From: Halopseudomonas nanhaiensis
GTDB taxonomy: Bacteria > Pseudomonadota > Gammaproteobacteria > Pseudomonadales > Pseudomonadaceae
Direction: 5' to 3'
Assembly: GCF_020025155.1 (NCBI RefSeq)
Contig: NZ_CP073751.1
Span: forward strand, 682,001 to 746,000
DNA: 64,000 nucleotides
The first letter of the stretch is position 1. Every line of letters begins with the position of its first letter. Positions 8,702-18,098 of this stretch are shown piece by piece. A program made the translations under genes and the position numbers. The notes under the pieces were generated by a model. It was not told where the DNA came from and made no database searches. It saw only the letters and a list, made by a program, of their open reading frames with translations.

Positions 8702-9130
8702 ATGAAAACCTTTAGCGCCAAACCGGAAACCGTAAAACGTGATTGGTACGTCGTAGACGCCAGTGGCTTGACCCTGGGCCGTCTGGCTACCGAAGTGGCT
8801 TCACGCCTGCGTGGCAAGCACAAGCCTGAGTACACTCCGCACGTGGACACCGGTGACTACATCGTTATCGTCAATGCTGAAAAAGTGCATGTGACAGGTA
8901 ACAAGGCCCAGGACAAGATCTACTATAGCCACTCCGGCTTCCCGGGTGGTATCAAGTCGATCAACTTTGAAAAGCTGATCGTCCGTGCTCCTGAGCGTGT
9001 GATTGAATCTGCAGTGAAGGGCATGTTGCCGAAGAACCCGCTGGGTCGCGCAATGTACCGCAAGATGAAAGTCTACAAGGGTGCGAATCACCCGCACGCT
9101 GCTCAGCAACCTCAAGAATTGAAGATCTAA
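8702..9130 (+). CDS. rplM: 50S ribosomal protein L13
   Basis: A 142-residue protein, the usual length of bacterial L13. It starts [20 protein letters not shown] and contains [20 protein letters not shown] and the C-terminal [21 protein letters not shown] typical of the family. L13 is an early assembly protein of the large ribosomal subunit. The longer open frame from 8624 is ignored because the family start is the ATG at 8702. rpsI follows 13 bp downstream, the standard rplM-rpsI operon. Confidence 0.97.
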   Translation: MKTFSAKPETVKRDWYVVDASGLTLGRLATEVASRLRGKHKPEYTPHVDTGDYIVIVNAEKVHVTGNKAQDKIYYSHSGFPGGIKSINFEKLIVRAPERVIESAVKGMLPKNPLGRAMYRKMKVYKGANHPHAAQQPQELKI

Positions 9131-9143
9131 CAGGAGCACCATC

Positions 9144-9536
9144 ATGTCGGCGACACAAAACTACGGTACTGGCCGTCGTAAAACCGCCACCGCTCGGGTG
9201 TTCCTGCGTCCGGGTACTGGCAACATTTCCATCAACAATCGCAGCATCGACACGTTCTTCGGACGTGAAACTGCTCGGATGGTCGTGCGTCAGCCGCTTG
9301 AGCTGACTCAGAACACCGAGAAGTTCGATGTCTACGTCACCGTTAGCGGCGGCGGTCTTTCCGGCCAGGCCGGTGCGATCCGTCACGGTATCACCCGTGC
9401 GCTGATGGATTACGACGAAACGCTGCGTAGCGCGCTGCGCAAAGCAGGTTACGTTACTCGCGACGCTCGCGAAGTCGAACGTAAGAAGGTCGGTCTGCGC
9501 AAAGCGCGTAAGCGTCCTCAGTACTCCAAGCGTTAA
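9144..9536 (+). CDS. rpsI: 30S ribosomal protein S9
   Basis: A 130-residue S9 with the start [20 protein letters not shown] and the conserved basic tail ending [11 protein letters not shown], which in S9 proteins reaches the peptidyl-site tRNA. It follows rplM by 13 bp with an AGGAG ribosome binding site at 9131-9135. A strong terminator lies 19 bp after the stop and separates it from petABC. Confidence 0.97.
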   Translation: MSATQNYGTGRRKTATARVFLRPGTGNISINNRSIDTFFGRETARMVVRQPLELTQNTEKFDVYVTVSGGGLSGQAGAIRHGITRALMDYDETLRSALRKAGYVTRDAREVERKKVGLRKARKRPQYSKR

Positions 9537-9554
9537 GCTTCGGCTACCGCTCAG

Positions 9555-9592
9555 AACGCCCGGATCCCTTCGTGGATGCCGGGCGTTTTTGT
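9555..9592 (+). terminator. Rho-independent terminator of rplM-rpsI
   Basis: AACGCCCGG pairs with CCGGGCGTT around an 18-base apical region that can itself pair partly (ATCC/GGAT), followed by TTTTTGTTT. It lies directly after rpsI. Confidence 0.85.
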
Positions 9593-9804
9593 TTGTGCGG
9601 CACGGTGTCGCGCTTTGTTGGGTTCGGCGCAGGCAACCCCGCGAAATCTCTGGCTTCACGCGCTGATGCGCGGTTTTGACCGGCTGCTTATCGCCTTGTC
9701 AATAAAGGGGTTTTTCATTACCATCTGATTCATTTTGTGCAGGCTGTATAAAAACTTCAAAAGGCCCCCTCAAAGGGTCTGTTTAGCTGATGGGAGACGA
9801 CTGG

Positions 9805-10398
9805 ATGAGTAATGACGGCGTGAACAATGGCCGGCGTCGCTTCCTGGTTGCAGCCACGAGTGCCGTGGCCGCAGTCGGAGCAGTAGGGGTAGCAGTTCCC
9901 TTCGTGGGGTCCTGGTTCCCCAGCGCCAAGGCCAAGGCGGCAGGTGCGCCGGTGAGGGTGAATATCAGCAAGTTGGAGCCGGGCCAGCAGGTAGTTGCCG
10001 AGTGGCGCGGCCAGCCGGTGTTCGTTTCACGCCGGACCCCCGAGGCGCTGGAAATCCTTCGCGAGAACGAGGCCATCCTGGCCGATCCGAACTCCGAAGG
10101 CTCGGAGCAGCCCGATTACGTCGATCCGACGACCCGTGCCATCAAACCCGAGGTTCTGGTGGTGCTGGGTATCTGTACGCACCTGGGCTGCTCTCCGCTC
10201 TTCCGTCCAGAGGTGGCTTCAGCTGACATGGGTGCGGATTGGAAAGGCGGCTACTTCTGCCCTTGCCATGGTTCCCACTACGATATGGCCGGTCGTGTAT
10301 GGCGCTCCCAGCCTGCGCCGAAGAATCTGCCGGTGCCCCCGCATTCCTACGAGACCGATGACGTCATCATCATCGGCGCGGACGAGGAGACTGCCTGA
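9805..10398 (+). CDS. petA: Ubiquinol-cytochrome c reductase, Rieske iron-sulfur subunit
   Basis: About 197 residues. The Rieske 2Fe-2S ligands are in CTHLGCS and CPCHGSHYD. The N-terminal anchor begins with a twin-arginine-like GRRRFLV and a hydrophobic helix, as expected for Tat-dependent insertion. This subunit takes electrons from ubiquinol in the cytochrome bc1 complex and passes them to cytochrome c1. I start at the ATG at 9805 (MSNDGVNNGRRRF) because GGAGA lies at 9792-9796; the ATG at 9790 lies upstream of that site. It overlaps petB by one base (TGATG). Confidence 0.95.
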   Translation: MSNDGVNNGRRRFLVAATSAVAAVGAVGVAVPFVGSWFPSAKAKAAGAPVRVNISKLEPGQQVVAEWRGQPVFVSRRTPEALEILRENEAILADPNSEGSEQPDYVDPTTRAIKPEVLVVLGICTHLGCSPLFRPEVASADMGADWKGGYFCPCHGSHYDMAGRVWRSQPAPKNLPVPPHSYETDDVIIIGADEETA

Positions 10399-11621
10399 TG
10401 AGCAAGCTGTCCACCTGGATCAATGAGCGGATGTCCATCCAGCGCGTGATGGAGGATCACCTCACGCGCTACTACGCTCCCAAGAACTTCAACGTGCTGT
10501 ATTTCTTTGGCTCGCTGGCCATGCTCGTGCTGGTCAACCAGATCGTCACCGGCATCTGGCTGACCATGAGTTATGTGCCGTCGGCTGAAGGTGCCTTCGC
10601 CTCGATCGAATACATCATGCGCGACGTCGACTACGGCTGGCTGCTCCGCTATCTGCACTCAACCGGCGCTTCGGCGTTTTTCGCCGTTGTGTATCTGCAT
10701 ATGCTGCGCGGCATCATGTACGGCTCGTATCAGAAGCCGCGTGAGCTGGTATGGCTGTTCGGCATGCTGATCTACCTGGTGCTGATGGGCGAAGCCTTCA
10801 TGGGTTATCTGCTGCCCTGGGGTCAGATGTCCTACTGGGGTGCCCAGGTCATCATCTCGCTGTTCGGTGCGATCCCGTTCATCGGGCCGGATCTTGCCCA
10901 GTGGGTGCGTGGCGATTATCTGATTTCCGGTATCACGCTGAACCGCTTCTTCGCGCTGCATGTGATCGCCCTGCCGATCGTACTGCTCGGCCTGATAGTG
11001 ATGCACATCATCGCCCTGCATGAAGTCGGCTCGAATAATCCCCTGGGTCTGGACATCAAGAAGTTCAAGGACGAGAACGGCAAGCCGCTGGACGGCATCG
11101 CCTTCCACCCGTATTACACGGTCAAGGATATCGTCGGCGTCGTCGTGTTCCTCTTCGTGTTCTGCACGGTGGTGTTCTTCTTCCCGGAGATGGGTGGTTA
11201 CTTCCTCGAGAAACCCAACTTCGAGATCGCCAACCAGTTGAAGACGCCTGACCATATCGCTCCGGTCTGGTACTTCACGCCTTTCTACGCCATTCTCCGC
11301 GCCGTTCCGGCTATCGGCGGGTCCGCTTTCCCCGGCGTGCTGGCGATGGGTGCCGCGATTGCCGTGCTGTTCGTGCTGCCCTGGCTGGACCGTAGCCCGG
11401 TGCGTTCGATCAAGTACAAGGGCTGGATGAGCAAGGTGTGGCTGATCACGTTCTGCGTCTGCTTCGTGATCCTTGGCGTGTTGGGTGCCATCCCGTCGAC
11501 CCCTGGTCGTACTCTGCTCTCGCAGGTGTGTACCGTTCTGTATTTTGCCTTCTTCCTGCTGATGCCGTTCTACACCCGCATGGAGAAGACCAAACCGGTT
11601 CCGGAGAGGATTCCTGGCTGA
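10398..11621 (+). CDS. petB: Ubiquinol-cytochrome c reductase, cytochrome b subunit
   Basis: A 407-residue integral membrane protein with the cytochrome b helices. Haem-ligand histidines are visible in RYLHSTGASAFF and YLHMLRG, and in the paired HVIALP and HIIALHEVGS segments. The Qo-site region VFFFPEMGGYFLE is close to the usual PEWY-type loop, here reading PEMG. It carries the quinol oxidation and quinone reduction sites of the bc1 complex in the inner membrane. Start and stop codons overlap those of petA and petC, so the three subunits are translationally coupled. Confidence 0.95.
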   Translation: MSKLSTWINERMSIQRVMEDHLTRYYAPKNFNVLYFFGSLAMLVLVNQIVTGIWLTMSYVPSAEGAFASIEYIMRDVDYGWLLRYLHSTGASAFFAVVYLHMLRGIMYGSYQKPRELVWLFGMLIYLVLMGEAFMGYLLPWGQMSYWGAQVIISLFGAIPFIGPDLAQWVRGDYLISGITLNRFFALHVIALPIVLLGLIVMHIIALHEVGSNNPLGLDIKKFKDENGKPLDGIAFHPYYTVKDIVGVVVFLFVFCTVVFFFPEMGGYFLEKPNFEIANQLKTPDHIAPVWYFTPFYAILRAVPAIGGSAFPGVLAMGAAIAVLFVLPWLDRSPVRSIKYKGWMSKVWLITFCVCFVILGVLGAIPSTPGRTLLSQVCTVLYFAFFLLMPFYTRMEKTKPVPERIPG

Positions 11622-12403
11622 TGAAAAAACAATTGATTGCGCTACTTTTTGCGCTGGTCCCCGCGACAGTCATGGCTGCCGGCGGCAGCAGCTATCCGCT
11701 CGATGATGCCAATATCGATCTGACAGACAAGGAATCCCTGCAGGATGGCGCGCGTACGTTCGTCAACTTCTGCATGGGGTGTCACTCAGCGCAGTACCAG
11801 CGTTACGAGCGCGTGGCAACGGATTTGGGTATCCCTGAAGAAGTGATGATGGAAAACGTTGTGTTCCCTGACGCACTGATCGGCGATCACATGAAGATCG
11901 GTATGCGTGGAACCGAGTCCAAGGTCTGGTTTGGTGCGGCTCCGCCGGACCTGACCATGGTCGCCCGTGTCCGTGGCGAGGATTGGCTCTACACGTACAT
12001 GCGTTCCTTCTACGAGGATCCGAGTCGTCCGCTGGGCTGGAATAACCGTGTGTTCCCGAATGTCGGTATGCCGCACGTGCTGGCCGAACTGCAGGGCACA
12101 CCGGTGGTGGGCTGCAAGGCCATGCCGGTTCGTGAGGGCAACAAGGTCAAGCGTGACACCCTTACCGGTGATCCCGTGACAGACGAGCAGTGTGATGTAC
12201 TGGTGGTAGAGGAAGGTACCGGCGTTCAGACCGAGGAAGAGTACGACACGACCGTACGCAACCTGGTCGCGTTTCTTGCCTATTCGGCTGATCCGATCAA
12301 GCTCGAGCGCCACCGTATCGGTGTCTACGTGCTGCTGTATCTGGCCTTCCTGTTCGTGTTCGCCTACCTGCTCAAGCGCGAGTACTGGAAAGACGTTCAC
12401 TGA
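11621..12403 (+). CDS. petC: Ubiquinol-cytochrome c reductase, cytochrome c1
   Basis: 260 residues from the ATG at 11621. It has a Sec signal peptide (MKKQLIALLFALVPATVMAAG), the covalent haem site CMGCH, and the axial-ligand methionine probably in the KIGMRG or VGMPHVL segment. A C-terminal membrane anchor (IGVYVLLYLAFLFVFAYLL) precedes a basic end. Cytochrome c1 passes electrons from the Rieske protein to soluble cytochrome c on the periplasmic side. Its ATG overlaps the petB stop. A hairpin at 12427-12450 probably ends the operon. Confidence 0.95.
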   Translation: MKKQLIALLFALVPATVMAAGGSSYPLDDANIDLTDKESLQDGARTFVNFCMGCHSAQYQRYERVATDLGIPEEVMMENVVFPDALIGDHMKIGMRGTESKVWFGAAPPDLTMVARVRGEDWLYTYMRSFYEDPSRPLGWNNRVFPNVGMPHVLAELQGTPVVGCKAMPVREGNKVKRDTLTGDPVTDEQCDVLVVEEGTGVQTEEEYDTTVRNLVAFLAYSADPIKLERHRIGVYVLLYLAFLFVFAYLLKREYWKDVH

Positions 12404-12426
12404 TAGCCAGCGTTTTGCGAAACCTT

Positions 12427-12458
12427 GCACGCGCCCTTTGGGGCGCGTGCTCGTTTCT
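12427..12458 (+). terminator. Probable terminator after petABC
   Basis: GCACGCGCC and GGCGCGTGC form a strong stem around a short loop, followed by the weak T tract TCGTTTCT. It lies 24 bp after petC. A TATACT box at 12463-12468 just downstream could belong to the sspA promoter, but I see no good -35 element. Confidence 0.6.
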
Positions 12459-12576
12459 GGGGTATACTACGCCACTGCTGGCAGCGGTCGGATAGGTTGG
12501 CCGGCCGACGTGACTGCTTCACATACCGTTTAGCAGAGCGTGTCGAGTGTCTCGCCACAGGATGAGGGTTTGATTT

Positions 12577-13206
12577 ATGGGTGTCACCGCCAACAAGCGT
12601 TCCTCGATGGCCTTTTTTTCGGATCCGGCCGATCATTACTGCCACCGAGTTAGGATCGTCCTGGCGGAGAAAGCCATCACTGTCGACATCGTCGATGTCG
12701 AGCCGGGGAATCATCCGCAGGAACTGGCTGAGTCGAACCCGTACAACAGTGTCCCTACCTTGCTCGACCGTGATCTGGTTCTGTATGAATCGACGATCAT
12801 GATGGAGTATCTCGACGAACGATTCCCGCACCCCCCGTTGCTGCCGGTCTACCCGGTCGCCCGTGCCAACAGCCGGCTGCTCATGTATCGCGTACAGCGT
12901 GACTGGTGCGGTCTGGTGGACAGTCTGGTCGATCCCCGTACGCCCGCCGCTGCTGCTACCAAGGCACGCAAGGAGCTGCGCGAAAGCCTGATCGGCGTGG
13001 CGCCGGTGTTTGCGGAAATGCCGTTTTTCATGAGCGAGGAATTCAGCCTGGTCGATTGCTGTATCGCTCCGATCCTGTGGAGGCTTCCGGCACTGGGTGT
13101 CGAACTGCCACGTCAAGCCAAGCCGCTGCAGGACTACATGGACCGCATCTTCCAGCGCGACGGCTTCATTGCCAGTCTGTCGTCTGCCGAAAAAGATATG
13201 CAGTAA
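12577..13206 (+). CDS. sspA: Stringent starvation protein A
   Basis: 209 residues with a glutathione S-transferase fold: a thioredoxin-like N-terminal domain ([39 protein letters not shown]) and a helical C-terminal domain. SspA binds RNA polymerase and affects stress and virulence gene expression rather than acting as a transferase. It retains the Pseudomonas-type start MGVTANKRS and the surface stretch around [11 protein letters not shown]. It is followed after 29 bp by sspB, the normal arrangement. Confidence 0.95.
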   Translation: MGVTANKRSSMAFFSDPADHYCHRVRIVLAEKAITVDIVDVEPGNHPQELAESNPYNSVPTLLDRDLVLYESTIMMEYLDERFPHPPLLPVYPVARANSRLLMYRVQRDWCGLVDSLVDPRTPAAAATKARKELRESLIGVAPVFAEMPFFMSEEFSLVDCCIAPILWRLPALGVELPRQAKPLQDYMDRIFQRDGFIASLSSAEKDMQ

Positions 13207-13235
13207 CACGCCCGCTATTCAACCAGGAGGCCCGC

Positions 13236-13640
13236 ATGGCTCAGATGAACTCCAGCCGCCCCTATCTCCTGCGTGCCCTTTACGAGTGGATTCTCGACAA
13301 CAATTGCACGCCGTATCTGCTGGTCAACGCTGGTTACCCCGAGACCGTTGTGCCGCAGAACTTCGTGGAGGATGGGCAGATCGTGCTGAATGTGTCGCCC
13401 AACGCCGTCCGCCAGCTGGAAATGGACAATGCGCGTGTCACCTTTGACGGTCGATTCGGTGGCGTACCCCAGCAAGTGTGGTTGCCGGTCCAGTCGGTGA
13501 TGGCGATCTATGCCCGCGAGAACGGGCAGGGCATGGTCTTCGAAATCGAACCGGTGACACCGCCAGAGCCACCCCAGGACGAGCCCAAGCCGGACAGCAA
13601 GGCGACGCCGAGCCGTCCGGCATTGAAAGTCGTCAAGTAG
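13236..13640 (+). CDS. sspB: ClpXP protease specificity-enhancing factor SspB
   Basis: 134 residues. SspB is an adaptor that delivers ssrA-tagged proteins to ClpXP. The folded substrate-binding part (about residues 1-105) has RPYLLRALYEWILDNNCTPY and the IVLNVSPNAVRQLEMDNARVTF core. A flexible proline-rich linker leads to the C-terminal ClpX-docking tail RPALKVVK. The start is the ATG at 13236 with AGGAGG at 13225-13230. It is co-transcribed with sspA and converges on dolP. Confidence 0.95.
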   Translation: MAQMNSSRPYLLRALYEWILDNNCTPYLLVNAGYPETVVPQNFVEDGQIVLNVSPNAVRQLEMDNARVTFDGRFGGVPQQVWLPVQSVMAIYARENGQGMVFEIEPVTPPEPPQDEPKPDSKATPSRPALKVVK

Positions 13641-13656
13641 CGCCGCGCGGCGGCGC
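13640..13656. terminator. Possible short hairpin between sspB and dolP
   Basis: GCGCCGC and GCGGCGC can pair directly after the sspB stop. There is no T run, so termination is uncertain. It fills almost the whole 22-bp gap between the two convergent genes. Confidence 0.35.
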
Positions 13657-13662
13657 TTCAGT

Positions 13663-14834
<1,172 letters not shown>

Positions 14835-15209
14835 TTAGCAGGTAAAGGCTTCACGGATCCAGCGGTAGGAGCCGGGATCCGCCGGGTTGCCCTCGGCGGC
14901 AATGACGTCGAAGCGACAGGGCTGGTCGGCCAGATGGGGGTGGGTAAGCAGATAATGATGTGCTGCGGCGATCAGGCGCTTCTGTTTGCGCCAGTCGACA
15001 GTCTCCACCGCGCTGCCCCACTGATTCCTGCGCCTGTAGCGTACTTCGACGAATACTACTGTATCCGCATCGCGCATGACCAGATCGAGCTCGCCTTGCT
15101 TGCACCGATAATTGCGTGCCAGCAGCCGCATGCCGGTATCGGTCAGCAACCGCTCGGCGGCTCGCTCGGCACGGTTGCCGAGCAGCTGCCGTAGCGTCAG
15201 GCCGGTCAC
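14835..15209 (-). CDS. yraN: UPF0102 protein YraN
   Basis: About 124 residues of the UPF0102 family, which has an endonuclease-like fold. The core shows GNRAERAAERLL, LLARNYRCKQGELDLVMRD and VVFVEVRYRR, matching the family's E-x-D-x-V and FVEVK/R pattern. I choose the GTG at 15209 because it overlaps the lpoA stop as GTGA and gives the family's usual length. The longer frame to 15260 would run deep into lpoA. Biological role is not established. Confidence 0.88.
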   Translation of the reverse strand: MTGLTLRQLLGNRAERAAERLLTDTGMRLLARNYRCKQGELDLVMRDADTVVFVEVRYRRRNQWGSAVETVDWRKQKRLIAAAHHYLLTHPHLADQPCRFDVIAAEGNPADPGSYRWIREAFTC

Positions 15210-17023
15210 GGCTGGGAAGGGCCGACCGGTCTGACCTGACCATCCTCTATGACGCCCCACTCGGTGGCACGGATTACCCGGCCATCTTCTGCCAATCTCA
15301 GTTCGCCGGTAGCGCCGTCGAGGCGCGCATCGCCATGCTGGCGCATCTGCGGCAACCGACTGAAGATACGCTGTGCGTCGATGCCCATGGCATAGAGCCT
15401 GCCCAGGGCGCCGGTCGCCTGCGGCCAGTTCTGGCTGACAGAGGGGTAGAGCTCGTCATCACGCGTGAGCAGCCACGGCACCTCGGCGACCATAATGCCC
15501 TCGAGGTCGGCGTTCTGTGTCGGATCGCCGCTCAACTGATAGACGTGCGACGTTGCGTACACCGGCAGCTCGGCGGCGTACTGGAAAGCCAGTGTCGGCT
15601 TGATCTGGCGGGCCTGCTGCGGCGTTGCGCTGAGGAACAGGGCATCCAGGTCCTGACGGGGTGTGGGCTGCACCACAGCGTCATCGACCACCGACTTGAT
15701 CCGACTGTTGCGTTGTTCGCTCTGGCGAATCTGCAACAGATCGCCGATCTGGCTGGCCATGGTGGCAGGCTGATCTATGGTTTCGCGTCCGACGAAGACG
15801 CCACCCTGTGCCTCCCATGCCTGACGGAAAGCCTGGTAGGCGCGCTCGGCCCAGTCGGTCTGGGCAACCAGTGCGCCCATCGACCGGTGACCGTCGTTCC
15901 ATGCTCGCTCCGCGGCGGAGCGGGCCTCATCCTCCGGGGCCAGGCCAAACTGGAAAAGCGTCTGCTCGCTCTGCGTGGCCTCATCGGTGTAATTGAGTGC
16001 GAGAGTCGGTAGCGGAATGTCCTGCATCCGGGCCAGCCGGCTCACCTGATCGCGCTCCAGCGGGCCGATGATCCAGTCGACCCCGTCGGCCTGTGCCTCA
16101 CGATAGAACTGGCTGAGGTCGCTATAGGAGGTGCTGTCGTAGAGGCTCACGCGGGGCTGCTCGATGCCCTCGCTGTAGGCCTGATACTGGGACGCGAGAA
16201 AGCCGTCGCGCAGAGCCTGGGCCGGTCCGGCGAGGGGACCCTGGAACGGCAGCAAGAGCGCCACGTGTCGTGGCCTGCTGGCATGCAGTTCCAGCAGCTG
16301 CGACATGGTTTCAGGCAGCGGCTCGGCGGCTGGATGATCAGCAAATTCTTCCTGCCATTTTTTCAACTCGCGGACCTGAATGTCCAGATTGCCGTGTTGC
16401 CGCGCGATCAGTGCGAGGCTGATCCAGCCGGCCAGCTCGCCGGTCGCGGTGGCAGCGGCGTCTTCGAGCGCGGGTGTCGATGCCTGGGTCAGATTGGACC
16501 AGATCGCTTCGTGATTGGACGGCTGTTGCTCGGCCGGCAGCAGTCCATCCACGTACACCCGCTCACGCGCCGATGCGACCGGATCACCGGTGGCATCGAG
16601 CGCTTCGGCACGCAGCAGTTGAATGCGTACCTGTTCGTCCATGGGCAGGGTTTCGATCTGCAGCATTGACGGGTGGCGTAGCGCACGCAGCGCGCCCTCG
16701 GGCTGCTCCAGGGCGATCAGGCTGTCTGCCTGCAAGGTACTGAACAGCATCTGCTGATCCAGCGGCAGATCGCTCTGCGGAATGCGTTCGAGAATGCTCA
16801 GCACCTGCTTCGGATTGTCCTGCAGCGATGCAGCGCGTGCGGCCTGCAGGCGCAGCAGATTCGCCTCGGCGCCGGACTGGCGGTCGGCATCCTTGAGCAG
16901 TTCTTCGGCAGATGCCTGGGGTGTACGGGGCAGGTCGGAAAGTTGTTTCGGCGGCGAACTGCAGCCAGCGAGGATCGCTGCGAATACGGCGGCAGCGACG
17001 GGCAGACGGTTGATACGGGGCAT
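15206..17023 (-). CDS. lpoA: Penicillin-binding protein activator LpoA
   Basis: A 605-residue outer membrane lipoprotein with lipobox LAGC (Cys21). The N-terminal half is helical with TPR-like repeats (about residues 40-250). The C-terminal half is a periplasmic-binding-protein fold (about 255-590, starting with RHVALLLPFQGPLAGPAQALRDGFL). LpoA stimulates the peptidoglycan synthase PBP1a from the outer membrane. It heads the leftward cluster, overlaps yraN, and diverges from rsmI across about 155 bp that must hold both promoters. Confidence 0.93.
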   Translation of the reverse strand: MPRINRLPVAAAVFAAILAGCSSPPKQLSDLPRTPQASAEELLKDADRQSGAEANLLRLQAARAASLQDNPKQVLSILERIPQSDLPLDQQMLFSTLQADSLIALEQPEGALRALRHPSMLQIETLPMDEQVRIQLLRAEALDATGDPVASARERVYVDGLLPAEQQPSNHEAIWSNLTQASTPALEDAAATATGELAGWISLALIARQHGNLDIQVRELKKWQEEFADHPAAEPLPETMSQLLELHASRPRHVALLLPFQGPLAGPAQALRDGFLASQYQAYSEGIEQPRVSLYDSTSYSDLSQFYREAQADGVDWIIGPLERDQVSRLARMQDIPLPTLALNYTDEATQSEQTLFQFGLAPEDEARSAAERAWNDGHRSMGALVAQTDWAERAYQAFRQAWEAQGGVFVGRETIDQPATMASQIGDLLQIRQSEQRNSRIKSVVDDAVVQPTPRQDLDALFLSATPQQARQIKPTLAFQYAAELPVYATSHVYQLSGDPTQNADLEGIMVAEVPWLLTRDDELYPSVSQNWPQATGALGRLYAMGIDAQRIFSRLPQMRQHGDARLDGATGELRLAEDGRVIRATEWGVIEDGQVRPVGPSQP

Positions 17024-17179
17024 CTGGAATCCTTACACATGGGCGCTGGTCGCGCACCCGGCCAGGTTGGATGACGGTCTGGCAGCATTGTAACCAAGCA
17101 CCCAGCCTACCGCCATGCGCTTCGCGGGATGCCGGTCACGTCCTGTACAATCACCCGACCAGACCACCCGAGACTCGTC

Positions 17180-18019
17180 ATGACCGCCGGAACACTTCAC
17201 ATCATCGCCACGCCAATCGGCAACCTCCAGGACATCAGTTCGCGGGCGCTCGATGTACTGCGATCCGTCAGTCTCATCGCTGCCGAAGACACTCGGCACA
17301 GCGCCCGGTTGTTGCAGCATTTCGGTATCCAGACACCGACCACCGCCTGTCACGATCACAATGAGCGCGACAAGAGCGAACGGCTTGTCCAGCGAATGCT
17401 CGCGGGTGAAAGCATGGCGCTGATTTCCGATGCCGGCACGCCGCTGGTGTCCGACCCCGGCTATCACCTTGTGCGTCAGGCACGGGCCGCCGGGGTGCGG
17501 GTGAGCCCGGTGCCCGGGGCCTGTGCGCTGATCGCGGCCCTCAGCGCTGCTGGTTTGCCTTCGGATCGTTTCGCTTTCGAGGGGTTTCTGCCGGCCAAGG
17601 CGCATGCACGCAGGCTTCGGCTCGAAGGGCTTGCGAGCGAATCGCGTACCTGGATGCTCTACGAGGCGCCGCATCGCCTGCTGGAGTGTCTCGAGGATAT
17701 GCTCGACGTGCTCGGTGGCGATCGTCAGGTCGTGCTCGCGCGCGAGCTGACCAAAACCTTCGAGACCATCAAGGGTGCACCGCTTGCCGAGCTGGTCGAG
17801 TGGGTCCGCGGTGACTCCGATCAACAACGCGGTGAATGCGTGCTGGTCGTGGAAGGTGCTTCACAACGCGACGAGGAGGCACTGAATCCCGAGGTCGAGC
17901 GGGTGCTGGACATTCTGCTCGAAGAGCTGCCGGTCAAGCAGGCCGCCGCGCTTGCCGCAAGAATCACCGGCGAAAAGAAGAACAGGCTGTATCAACTGGC
18001 GCTGGAGCGCGGCCGCTAG
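17180..18019 (+). CDS. rsmI: 16S rRNA (cytidine 1402-2'-O)-methyltransferase RsmI
   Basis: 279 residues from the ATG at 17180 (MTAGTLHIIATPIGNLQDIS). It is a tetrapyrrole-methylase-like enzyme with the conserved AAEDTRHSARLLQHFGI, ISDAGTPLVSDPGYHLV and PGACALIAALSAAGLPSDRFAFEGFLP motifs. RsmI methylates the ribose of C1402 in 16S rRNA. The longer frame from 17129 adds no conserved sequence. It diverges from lpoA and converges on the carboxylase gene, with only a weak CCCGCG...CGCGGG inverted repeat in the gap at about 18030-18058. Confidence 0.95.
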   Translation: MTAGTLHIIATPIGNLQDISSRALDVLRSVSLIAAEDTRHSARLLQHFGIQTPTTACHDHNERDKSERLVQRMLAGESMALISDAGTPLVSDPGYHLVRQARAAGVRVSPVPGACALIAALSAAGLPSDRFAFEGFLPAKAHARRLRLEGLASESRTWMLYEAPHRLLECLEDMLDVLGGDRQVVLARELTKTFETIKGAPLAELVEWVRGDSDQQRGECVLVVEGASQRDEEALNPEVERVLDILLEELPVKQAAALAARITGEKKNRLYQLALERGR

Positions 18020-18098
18020 GCGCGCCATCCCGCGTTGCAGCCGCTCCTGCCGTCGCGGGTGTAGCGCAGCCGCGCTCCACCTGCTTGGGATCGCGTAG

